NCBI GenBank assembly: GCA_020724325.1
Contig: DYHC01000144.1
Span: 1 to 5,595 of the forward strand
Source: Melioribacter roseus
Lineage (GTDB): Bacteria > Bacteroidota > Ignavibacteria > Ignavibacteriales > Melioribacteraceae
Length of the DNA stretch: 5,595 nt
Direction of reading: 5' to 3'
Part shown: positions 1-5,143 of the stretch, piece by piece
How positions within the stretch are numbered: position 1 is the stretch's first letter
Layout: each line of letters opens with the position of its first letter
Notes under the pieces: generated by a model
Database searches by the model: none
Seen by the model: the letters and a program-made list of their open reading frames with translations, nothing else
Told to the model about the DNA's origin: nothing
Translations under genes and position numbers: made by a program

Positions 1-1758
1 CTGAGGAATTTCAACATTACCAACCTGTTTCATCCTCTTCTTACCTTCTTTCTGTTTTTCCAACAATTTTCTCTTACGAGTGATATCACCGCCATAACAC
101 TTAGCTAAAACATTTTTGCGAAGCGCCTTAATGTTTGTTCTAGATATTATTTTGTTACCTATTGCTGCCTGAATTGCAATCTCGAACATTTGACGAGGTA
201 TCAAATCTTTTAGTTTAGTGCAAACCTTTTGTCCCCACGAATAAGCTTTCTTTTCATGAACAATAACCGAAAGAGCATCAACCTTTTCGCTGTTAAGCAT
301 AATATCAAGCTTTACAAGTTCGGAAACTCTATAGCCAATATATTCATAATCGAACGAGGCATAACCGCGCGAAATCGATTTCAGCTTATCATAAAAATCA
401 AAAATAATTTCTGAGAGCGGAAACTCAAACTGAATATCAGCACGTGTCGGGTCAATATATGTTGTATTCTTATATACTCCTCTTTTTTCAATTGCAAGCT
501 GCATTAAGTTCCCTACGTACTCACTTGGTGTAACAATCTGTGCATTAACATAAGGTTCTTCAACTTTTTCAATTTCTCCCTGCACAGGCATTTCAGCGGG
601 GTTATCAACAATAATTTTTTCGCCATTCTTGTTATAGACCCAGTATTCAACGTTAGGAAGCGTTGTAACAATCGATTGATCGAATTCTCTTTCGAGACGC
701 TGCTGAACAATTTCCATATGAAGCATTCCCAGAAATCCGCATCTAAAACCAAATCCCAATGCTGCAGATGTTTCTGGTACATAACTTAATGCGGAATCGT
801 TCAATCGATATTTATCGAGGGCATCACGCAGATTTTCATAATCATCAGAGTTAGTTGGGTAAAGACCGCTGAAGACCATCGGTTTAATTTCTTTATATCC
901 GGGTAACGGATGTCCGGAACCGTTGCGGACGTGTGTAACTGTATCGCCGACTTTTGTATCGTTCAATTCTTTAATACCGGCGATAAGGTAACCGACGTTA
1001 CCCGCTTTCAATTCACCGGATTTAATTCTTCCAAGGCGGAGTATACCGACTTCTTCAGCAAGATATTTTTCACCGCTTGCAAAAAAAGTAATTTCGTCTT
1101 TCTCCTTTAATATACCGTTCACAATTCTAACATAAGCAACAGCACCGCGGTATGAATCGAAGATTGAATCGAATATTAGTGCTTGTAGAGGAGCATTTTC
1201 ATTACCAACAGGAGGAGGAATTTTTTGAACTACAACTTCAAGTATTCTATCTATGCCATGACGTGTTTTAGCACTTGCAAGAATTATATCTTCATCCTTA
1301 CAGCCAATTAGATCTATTATCTGATGTTTAACAACATCTACCATTGCACTTGGCAGGTCAATCTTATTAATAACAGGAACAATTTCGAGACCGGCATCAA
1401 TTGCCATGTAAAGGTTAGAAATAGTTTGTGCTTCTACTCCCTGTGCAGCATCTACAACAAGTATCGCACCTTCGCAAGCTGCGAGTGAGCGGGATACTTC
1501 GTAAGAGAAATCAACGTGACCGGGTGTATCAATAAGGTTTAGAATATATTCTTGTTTGTTATTGGCAGCATACTTCATTTGTATAGCGTGCGATTTAATC
1601 GTAATTCCGCGTTCGCGTTCGAGTTCGAGGCTATCTAGCAATTGTTCTTTTGCCTCGCGCTCAGAAATAGTGTGTGTAAACTCCAGCAATCCATCGGCAA
1701 TTGTGGATTTGCCATGGTCAATATGAGCAATTATGCAGAAGTTACGAATGTTTTGCAA
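1..1758 (-). CDS. lepA: Elongation factor 4 (LepA), partial: C-terminal end beyond the window
   Basis: Ribosome-bound translational GTPase of the LepA/EF4 family, thought to act on stalled or mis-translocated ribosomes and in ribosome biogenesis. I translated 586 uninterrupted codons. The GTPase motifs are all present: AHIDHGKST (residues 11-19), GIT of switch I (51-53), DTPGH (77-81), NKID (131-134) and SAK (162-164). EF-G-like domains follow, then the LepA-specific C-terminal region with [20 protein letters not shown] and VGNVEIPQ at the window edge. LepA proteins are usually about 600 residues, so roughly 10-15 are missing. The start is TTG at 1758: an in-frame TGA lies nine codons upstream with no ATG or GTG between, AAAGGG sits 9 nt before the TTG, and the protein then begins [18 protein letters not shown] as expected. 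One oddity is ADGLLE after the P-loop, where ADRLLE/ADRILE is usual (Arg to Gly at residue 23). Identification is near certain. Confidence 0.98.
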   Translation of the reverse strand, partial: MQNIRNFCIIAHIDHGKSTIADGLLEFTHTISEREAKEQLLDSLELERERGITIKSHAIQMKYAANNKQEYILNLIDTPGHVDFSYEVSRSLAACEGAILVVDAAQGVEAQTISNLYMAIDAGLEIVPVINKIDLPSAMVDVVKHQIIDLIGCKDEDIILASAKTRHGIDRILEVVVQKIPPPVGNENAPLQALIFDSIFDSYRGAVAYVRIVNGILKEKDEITFFASGEKYLAEEVGILRLGRIKSGELKAGNVGYLIAGIKELNDTKVGDTVTHVRNGSGHPLPGYKEIKPMVFSGLYPTNSDDYENLRDALDKYRLNDSALSYVPETSAALGFGFRCGFLGMLHMEIVQQRLEREFDQSIVTTLPNVEYWVYNKNGEKIIVDNPAEMPVQGEIEKVEEPYVNAQIVTPSEYVGNLMQLAIEKRGVYKNTTYIDPTRADIQFEFPLSEIIFDFYDKLKSISRGYASFDYEYIGYRVSELVKLDIMLNSEKVDALSVIVHEKKAYSWGQKVCTKLKDLIPRQMFEIAIQAAIGNKIISRTNIKALRKNVLAKCYGGDITRKRKLLEKQKEGKKRMKQVGNVEIPQ

Positions 1759-1767
1759 GGATTTTAT

Positions 1768-1773
1768 CCCTTT
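1768..1773 (-). promoter_or_regulatory. lepA ribosome binding site supporting a TTG start
   Basis: The minus strand reads AAAGGG, then 9 nt, then TTG at 1758-1756. It is the only purine-rich element between the upstream in-frame stop and the conserved LepA N terminus, so it supports TTG as the initiator. It lies 7 nt downstream of the foot of the 1781-1872 inverted repeat, so folding of the leader could affect access to it. Confidence 0.7.
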
Positions 1774-1780
1774 GGACCGA

Positions 1781-1872
1781 GATCAAAAAGTAATTTTTAT
1801 TAAGGGAGTAGAACTCAAATTCTGCCGATTAAAACTGACCTACGCAGATTTTATTATTGTTACTTTTTGATC
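1781..1872 (-). repeat. 13-bp perfect inverted repeat in the lepA leader, possible structured 5' UTR
   Basis: GATCAAAAAGTAA at 1781-1793 is the exact reverse complement of TTACTTTTTGATC at 1860-1872. The 66-base interval contains a smaller imperfect pair, AAATTCTGC near 1816-1824 and GCAGATTT near 1844-1851 (one bulged base), so an RNA copy could form a stem within a stem. The element lies wholly inside the predicted lepA leader and ends just before the ribosome binding site. There is no GC-rich stem followed by a U-run, so it does not look like a terminator. No target-site duplication is visible at its edges, which argues against a recent miniature transposon. The repeat is directly visible; a regulatory role is inference. 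Confidence 0.6.
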
Positions 1873-1903
1873 AGCCACAATTAATTATTGAAAATTTTGC
1901 GGA

Positions 1904-1935
1904 GAAATATAGGGATATTAGAGGGGTTTTACAAA
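1904..1935 (-). promoter_or_regulatory. Candidate lepA promoter
   Basis: On the minus strand, TTGTAA (1934-1929) and TATATT (1911-1906) are separated by 17 bases, a good sigma70-like match. The same bases also fit the Bacteroidota vegetative pattern: TTTG (1935-1932), 20 bases, then TATATTTC (1911-1904), one mismatch from TAnnTTTG. Transcription would begin near 1899, giving a leader of about 140 nt that includes the inverted repeat at 1781-1872. A weaker alternative further upstream is TTTACA, 16 bases, TATCAT (2137-2110), whose -10 overlaps a 12-bp palindrome. Confidence 0.55.
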
Positions 1936-2291
1936 GAATCTGAATATTCACAAATAGTCCTAGTCCTCCAGAAATTGTTCAATAACCAGGTTCTATTACA
2001 CCCACGGAAAAATCTTTTTATAATCCGTTGCAGAGAAAAATATGTTCAAAAAAGATTCACTATAAAATGCACAGTTTAAAACTATTTTTCCGAATTTGAT
2101 TTTTTTATCATGATAATTTTTTTGTTACAGATGTAAACAAACGGAAAATTTTTTTTTGCAAATATGTTACCAGGTTTTAATTATTCGTGTAATTACTTAA
2201 AGTGATTTTTCAATCTAAGCAGAAGAATCTTAGGCACGATGGTTTTTTTAACGTACGGTTAACATCAACAAATAATTGAGTATTACAAAAG
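1936..2291. other. Non-coding, AT-rich interval between lepA promoter and upstream terminator
   Basis: I see no convincing gene here. An open frame at 1888-2079 (plus) starts at TTG without a ribosome binding site, overlaps the lepA promoter candidate and encodes nothing recognisable. Visible items are the perfect 12-bp palindrome TTATCATGATAA at 2105-2116, an imperfect dyad TGTTACAGATGTAAACA just beside it (about 2122-2138), long A/T homopolymer runs, a small CTAAG/CTTAG hairpin near 2215-2233, and TTAACGTACGGTTAA at 2248-2262. None has the form of a known RNA gene. Confidence 0.6.
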
Positions 2292-2325
2292 AAAAAAGAC
2301 CGTCTCATTCTGCTGAAACGGTCTT
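2292..2325 (-). terminator. Rho-independent terminator of the Spy-like gene
   Basis: On the minus strand AAGACCGT (2325-2318) pairs with ACGGTCTT (2303-2296). The stem continues inward through TTCA/TGAG, including one G-U pair, to a hexaloop GCAGAA, giving about 12 bp in all. The stem runs straight into a T-tract (2297-2292). It lies 8 bases past the TAG of the gene at 2334-2804 and separates that gene from lepA, which therefore needs its own promoter. Confidence 0.93.
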
Positions 2326-2333
2326 CCATAGAA

Positions 2334-2804
2334 CTATCTCATTCTATTCTTAACTCTTTCTTTTATATGATCCTTTATCATGCTAAACATTCTACCATAT
2401 TTATCCATCACACCAAGATGCTTGCTCCAGATAGCTTTCTGTTCTTCACTGAGGATATTATTTATTGCAATCCATCTTCTAACCGAAGAAGATTTAATAT
2501 CTGCCTGTAATTTACTGTTAGCATCTGTAATATCTATAAGCTTCTTTTCGTCAACTTTATTATCAGCCGCCATTTTCCTGATTTCAAGCCGGTTCTTTTC
2601 TATCTGGGATTTTAAATCAATTACTTTCTTTTGATGTTCAAAAGTAATATCGCGGAATTGTTTCTCCTGTTCTGGTGTTAAATTAAGCTTGTCTAATATT
2701 TTACAACCGGATTTTTCTGCGTTTCTATTCATACGTCCTACCGGCTGAGCAATTAGAGTAGCACTTATAACAAATAATACAAATATAAAAAATGATTTTT
2801 TCAT
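2334..2804 (-). CDS. Spy/CpxP-like (LTxxQ) exported helical protein
   Basis: A predicted 156-residue periplasmic protein of the Spy/CpxP/ZraP type, a group of small all-helical chaperones or metal-linked stress proteins. Residues 1-19 form a signal peptide (MKK, hydrophobic core, LIA then Q20). The mature part carries the two family signatures LTPEQ (42-46) and LSEEQ (118-122), joined by charged, heptad-rich helices, and ends in a basic tail (KERVKNRMR). It has one cysteine (C34). The ATG at 2804 is preceded by AGAGGAG, 5 nt away, an excellent ribosome binding site. The frame stays open upstream to 3026, but that part reads through repeat DNA and the promoter and is not protein. It is a single-gene unit with its own terminator, divergent from the sigma operon, and has an ECF-type promoter motif matching that operon's. 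The product of 4467-4937 is similar in size and layout. The family call is strong; the client or metal is unknown. Confidence 0.85.
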   Translation of the reverse strand: MKKSFFIFVLFVISATLIAQPVGRMNRNAEKSGCKILDKLNLTPEQEKQFRDITFEHQKKVIDLKSQIEKNRLEIRKMAADNKVDEKKLIDITDANSKLQADIKSSSVRRWIAINNILSEEQKAIWSKHLGVMDKYGRMFSMIKDHIKERVKNRMR

Positions 2805-2848
2805 TACTTCTCCTCTCTGTTTAGTTATGTTTTTCTTTTTGCTATTTT

Positions 2849-2875
2849 GACATCCATCAATTAAATCTGGTTTAA
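2849..2875 (-). promoter_or_regulatory. Candidate ECF-sigma promoter of the Spy-like gene
   Basis: The minus strand reads TTAAACCA (2875-2868), 15 bases, TGTC (2852-2849). This has the shape of an ECF promoter (AAC-containing -35, GTC-containing -10). Transcription would start near 2840, about 35 nt before the ATG. The identical motif and spacing occurs before the ECF sigma gene at 3269-3295. Confidence 0.7.
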
Positions 2876-2906
2876 CAATTGTCCCTAAAAAATATGGCAT
2901 AGAGGT

Positions 2907-3120
2907 TTCTGAAAAATTCAGAAGTGCTATTTCGAAGGAGCGAAGCGACTGAGAAGTGATATTTCGAAGGATCCCGACTTGTCGGGAGACGAAGAATCTA
3001 CGGATAGATTCTTCACCTCGTTTCACTCGGTTCAGAATGACAGTACACTTTTTACTCTGTCATTTCTGAGGAGCGAAGCGACGAAGAATAGTCATTCCGA
3101 AGGAGCGGAGCGACTGAGGA
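2907..3120. repeat. Cluster of hairpins and direct repeats (dispersed intergenic repeat type)
   Basis: Several short repeats are packed together. The core GGAGCGAAGCGAC occurs at 2937-2949 and 3070-3082, with the variant GGAGCGGAGCGAC at 3102-3114. GAAGTGCTATTTCGAAGGA at 2921-2939 recurs with one mismatch at 2953-2971 (32-base period). Hairpins: TTCTGAA/TTCAGAA (2907-2923), TCCCGAC-TT-GTCGGGA (2972-2987), a perfect 10-bp stem GAAGAATCTA-CGGA-TAGATTCTTC (2991-3014), and TCAGAATGACAG/CTGTCATTTCTGA (3032-3069, one bulge). Elements of this wording are familiar as non-coding dispersed repeats in many genomes and often give false short ORFs. No transposase is encoded here, so if mobile it moves in trans. 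The cluster sits between two divergent promoters and is locally more GC-rich than its surroundings. Confidence 0.8.
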
Positions 3121-3125
3121 ACAAC

Positions 3126-3184
3126 AACCTTGAAGGTAATGATGAATTAAGTAACAACCCTTGATTTGATTGACCTTCAAGGTT
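3126..3184. repeat. 12-bp perfect inverted repeat AACCTTGAAGGT
   Basis: AACCTTGAAGGT at 3126-3137 is the exact reverse complement of ACCTTCAAGGTT at 3173-3184, with a 35-base spacer. Each arm is also nearly self-complementary (ACCTT/AAGGT), so the arms could fold alone or together. It abuts the preceding repeat cluster and is probably part of the same repeat-rich insertion, but it is a different sequence family. Confidence 0.7.
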
Positions 3185-3194
3185 TAGGTTTGGC

Positions 3195-3213
3195 TCTCCC
3201 GATAAATCGGAGA
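3195..3213. repeat. Short hairpin TCTCCCGAT/ATCGGAGA
   Basis: TCTCCCGAT (3195-3203) and ATCGGAGA (3206-3213) pair over 8 bp with one bulged C and a 2-base gap. Its CCCGA...TCGG core resembles the TCCCGAC/GTCGGGA hairpin at 2972-2987, so it may be the right-hand edge of the repeat cluster. No T-tract follows, so a terminator role is unlikely. Confidence 0.45.
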
Positions 3214-3268
3214 TAGAAACGGCAAACGATATTTTCTGATATCTCTAACAAATTTTTTTGGTAATCAA

Positions 3269-3295
3269 TTAAACCACGAATAACTTCTTTTTGTC
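3269..3295 (+). promoter_or_regulatory. Candidate autoregulated ECF-sigma promoter of the sigma operon
   Basis: TTAAACCA (3269-3276), 15 bases, TGTC (3292-3295). It matches in sequence and spacing the motif upstream of the divergent Spy-like gene (2849-2875). Transcription would start around 3302, only about 13 nt before the ATG at 3315. That excludes the in-frame TTG at 3291, which overlaps the -10 element. Autoregulation is usual for ECF sigma factors. Confidence 0.7.
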
Positions 3296-3314
3296 TATTT
3301 TTTGGACAATATAT

Positions 3315-3869
3315 ATGATAGAAAAAGAAAACGATTTTGAATTGGTTGAAAAGTTTGTTACAGGTGATGAGACCGCATTTAATTTATTGGTTAGAAAGTA
3401 TCAAAAAAAAATTTACTGGCATGCAAGGCAGATGCTTGGCGATCACCTTGATGCTGACGAAGTTACACAAGAAGTCTTAATTGTTCTTTATAAAAAACTG
3501 CGAACATTCAATTATAAGTCTTCTTTATATACCTGGATTTATAAAATAGTAACAACTAGAAGTCTTAACCAGATTAGAAGAAAGAAGTTTAAGAAGTGGA
3601 TTACTTTTGAAAACTATGAGGATAACGCATTGGTAAGTCATCACGATATTATTGAGGATCTTGCTAATAAAGAAAAAATTGCGCATGTGAATAAGGTACT
3701 TGAAAAATTGCCGCCTAAACAACGTCAGATTTTTGTTATGCGTATTTTTGACCAACTCTCTTATGAAGAAATTTCTGAAATTACTGGCAAAAGTGTAGGA
3801 GGTTTGAAAGCTAATTACTTTCATGCTTTGAAAAAAGTTTTGGAGATAGTAAATGGAAAAAATGGATGA
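3315..3869 (+). CDS. ECF-type RNA polymerase sigma factor (sigma-70 family)
   Basis: A 184-residue extracytoplasmic-function sigma factor that would direct RNA polymerase to a small stress regulon. Region 2 spans about residues 10-92: FVTGDETAFNLLVRKYQKKIY, then DADEVTQEVLIVLYKKL, the core-binding helix, and YTWIYKIVTTRSLNQIRRKK, the -10 recognition part. A linker follows, then region 4 (about 125-175) with LPPKQRQIFVMRIFDQLSYEEIS and the helix-turn-helix GKSVGGLKANYFHALKK, which binds the -35. There is no region 1.1 or 3, as normal for ECF factors. The ATG at 3315 is chosen because the frame's earlier TTG at 3291 lies in the promoter motif; a weak GGA sits 8 nt before the ATG. The 3' end overlaps the anti-sigma gene by 17 nt, implying coupled translation. 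Family assignment is certain; the ECF subgroup and signal are not. Confidence 0.96.
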   Translation: MIEKENDFELVEKFVTGDETAFNLLVRKYQKKIYWHARQMLGDHLDADEVTQEVLIVLYKKLRTFNYKSSLYTWIYKIVTTRSLNQIRRKKFKKWITFENYEDNALVSHHDIIEDLANKEKIAHVNKVLEKLPPKQRQIFVMRIFDQLSYEEISEITGKSVGGLKANYFHALKKVLEIVNGKNG

Positions 3870-4470
3870 AGAAATACTAAAATATCTTTCCGAACATTTA
3901 AGCGATGATGAAAAAGCTGACTTTGAAAAAAGATTAATCAGCTTTCCTCTATTGCAGGAAAGATTAAATCTTGTAAAGGAAAGAATAGCTGAATTCTCTA
4001 CGGTTAGAGAAATCAAATTGAACGAAACTTATTTTAATAACTTATTACCAAAATTGCACGAAAGATTAGCAAGGAACAGGAAAGTAAAAATAATAAGAGA
4101 ATATGCTTTAATACTTCCAACTATTATAGTAGTACTGTTTATTACATTTTACTCAATCTTTAACAGAAATGGTGATAATGATATTCTTAAATCACTTTCG
4201 ACCGAAGTAATAAATAATATTGATGATGATGAATTCGCAGAAAATCTAATAAAAGATTATTCCATTGAATCGGAACTAAACTTGTCCGCGGCAAATGGTG
4301 ATCTGGAGGTTTATATTCCTGAAAATATTAACCTATCCTTGAACAGTATTTATAATTATGTCGATTTTTCAAAGCTCGACTATTCACAGTTCGAAAATAT
4401 ATCCGTTGCCGAATCTGAAAAACTTTATAACAATTTGATTACAATTAAATTTGAAAAGGTATCAAAATGA
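3853..4470 (+). CDS. Single-pass membrane anti-sigma factor (putative)
   Basis: A 205-residue protein placed directly after, and overlapping, the ECF sigma gene; by position and topology it is the cognate anti-sigma factor. The N-terminal region (about 4-45) is helical and acidic: EEILKYLSEHLSDDEKADFEKRL then FPLLQERL, a pattern common at the start of Bacteroidota-type anti-sigma factors. A basic stretch (RLARNRKVKIIRE, 71-83) precedes one membrane helix at about 84-103 (ALILPTIIVVLFITFYSIF), predicting N-in/C-out. The periplasmic part (104-205) is rich in Asp, Glu, Asn and Ser and matches nothing I recognise. There is no cysteine in the protein, so it is not a HxxxCxxC zinc-binding anti-sigma. 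Ribosome binding site GGAG (3842-3845) lies 7 nt before the ATG; a second in-frame ATG three codons later is less well placed. The function rests mainly on context. Confidence 0.78.
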   Translation: MEKMDEEILKYLSEHLSDDEKADFEKRLISFPLLQERLNLVKERIAEFSTVREIKLNETYFNNLLPKLHERLARNRKVKIIREYALILPTIIVVLFITFYSIFNRNGDNDILKSLSTEVINNIDDDEFAENLIKDYSIESELNLSAANGDLEVYIPENINLSLNSIYNYVDFSKLDYSQFENISVAESEKLYNNLITIKFEKVSK

Positions 4471-4937
4471 AAAAATATTTTGTATTTCTCTTAGCAATTA
4501 TTTTTACTTCCGTTGTTGCGGGACAGGTTATGGAAGGGAATAAGAAAAGAACACGACCTTTCGAAAAGATTGAACAGTTAGAGAAAGCCAAACTTATAGA
4601 AGTATTGGATCTTGATGAGCAAACAGCAATAAAATTTTTTGCAAGAACAAAGGACCATCAGAGGCAGATGCGGGATTTGATGGATACACGAGAAAATATG
4701 CTTAAAGAATTGGAAAAAAATTTGAAAGAGAAAGAAGTAAAAGATAATTATTATTCAGACCAGATTAATAAAATTTTGGATATCGAAAAGCAGATGTCTC
4801 TTACAAAACAGAATTTTTTCAAATCGCTCAATGATATATTCTCTCCTCATAAAATTGCATTGTTTACTGTATTCGAATATAAGTTTAGAAGAGAGATTGC
4901 TCAATCTTTAATGGGTAGAAAAAGACCTGAAGATTGA
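4467..4937 (+). CDS. Exported Spy-like helical protein, third gene of the ECF operon (putative sensor/modulator)
   Basis: A 156-residue protein with a signal peptide (MKKYFVFLLAIIFTSVVAG, cleavage probably before Q20) and a long, highly charged helical body. LDLDEQ (47-52) and FSPHKIALF (125-133) sit where the Spy/CpxP family has its LTxxQ motifs, and residues 60-115 look like a coiled coil. The repeats are degenerate, so it is a divergent Spy/CpxP-like or metal-sensor-like protein. It has no cysteine and few histidines, with several methionines along the helices. The start overlaps the anti-sigma stop as ATGA, with AAAAGG 7 nt upstream, so translation is coupled. The operon position suggests it modulates the anti-sigma factor in the periplasm, comparable to CnrX in the CnrYXH system; that is inference. 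Alternatively it is simply a regulon chaperone. No terminator follows. Confidence 0.75.
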   Translation: MKKYFVFLLAIIFTSVVAGQVMEGNKKRTRPFEKIEQLEKAKLIEVLDLDEQTAIKFFARTKDHQRQMRDLMDTRENMLKELEKNLKEKEVKDNYYSDQINKILDIEKQMSLTKQNFFKSLNDIFSPHKIALFTVFEYKFRREIAQSLMGRKRPED

Positions 4938-4980
4938 TATTAATAAGTTGTGTAAAAATATCTCATCTAAAAATATTCTA

Positions 4981-5009
4981 TTGCATTTTTTTCCTTCGAC
5001 GTATATCTT
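4981..5009 (+). promoter_or_regulatory. Candidate promoter for tRNA-Leu
   Basis: TTGCAT (4981-4986), 17 bases, TATCTT (5004-5009), with transcription expected near 5016, about 8 nt before the mature tRNA. Both hexamers are partial matches to TTGACA/TATAAT, so this is plausible rather than strong. The sigma operon has no visible terminator, so read-through into the tRNA is also possible. Confidence 0.4.
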
Positions 5010-5023
5010 GCAACACAATTTTA

Positions 5024-5107
5024 GCGGAAGTGGTGAAATTGGCATACACGCTACTTTGAGGGGGTAGTGCCCGTTAGGGCGTGCGGGTTCAAGTCCCGCC
5101 TTCCGCA
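5024..5107 (+). tRNA. tRNA-Leu, anticodon GAG (reads CUC/CUU)
   Basis: The full cloverleaf with a long class II variable arm can be drawn. Acceptor stem GCGGAAG (5024-5030) pairs with CTTCCGC (5100-5106), discriminator A5107. Anticodon stem CTACT (5051-5055) pairs with GGTAG (5063-5067), with loop TTGAGGG, so the anticodon is GAG at 5058-5060 with U33 and G37 in place. Variable arm GCCC-GTTA-GGGC (5069-5080). T arm GCGGG-TTCAAGT-CCCGC (5083-5099). The long variable arm, A73 and GAG anticodon identify leucine. The bases after the discriminator are CCC, so the CCA tail is not encoded and must be added by the CCA-adding enzyme. Confidence 0.97.
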
Positions 5108-5143
5108 CCCAGTTTTAATATCAATTAATAATAGGTAACAAAA

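Noticed and set aside
229..1110. Several short open frames inside lepA in other frames or on the opposite strand
   Set aside because: They are shadows of the continuous lepA reading frame, which covers the whole stretch with conserved motifs.
1888..2079. 63-codon open frame on the plus strand upstream of lepA
   Set aside because: TTG start without a ribosome binding site, no recognisable protein features, and it overlaps the minus-strand lepA promoter candidate.
2805..3026. N-terminal extension of the Spy-like gene to a start at 3026 (minus)
   Set aside because: The extension reads through repeat hairpins and the promoter motif, whereas the ATG at 2804 has a strong ribosome binding site and begins a proper signal peptide.
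2907..3120. CRISPR array
   Set aside because: The repeats are too short and irregular, have no uniform spacers, are mostly self-complementary hairpins, and there are no cas genes.
2979..3164. 61-codon plus-strand open frame in the repeat cluster
   Set aside because: Its translation is the typical false product of dispersed hairpin repeats, and it has no ribosome binding site or domain.
3291..3314. TTG start for the sigma factor at 3291
   Set aside because: It overlaps the TGTC element of the candidate promoter and lacks a ribosome binding site; the ATG at 3315 fits the usual ECF N terminus.
3525..4016. 163-codon antisense open frame across the sigma/anti-sigma junction
   Set aside because: It lies opposite two well-supported genes, has no family resemblance, and arises from AT-rich codon use on the coding strand.
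4908..5108. 66-codon minus-strand open frame across tRNA-Leu
   Set aside because: It runs antisense through the tRNA; such tRNA-antisense frames (here containing GLEPARPNGH) are common annotation artefacts.
5108..5111. Encoded CCA tail of the tRNA
   Set aside because: The bases after the discriminator are CCCA, one base out of register, so CCA is not encoded at positions 74-76.
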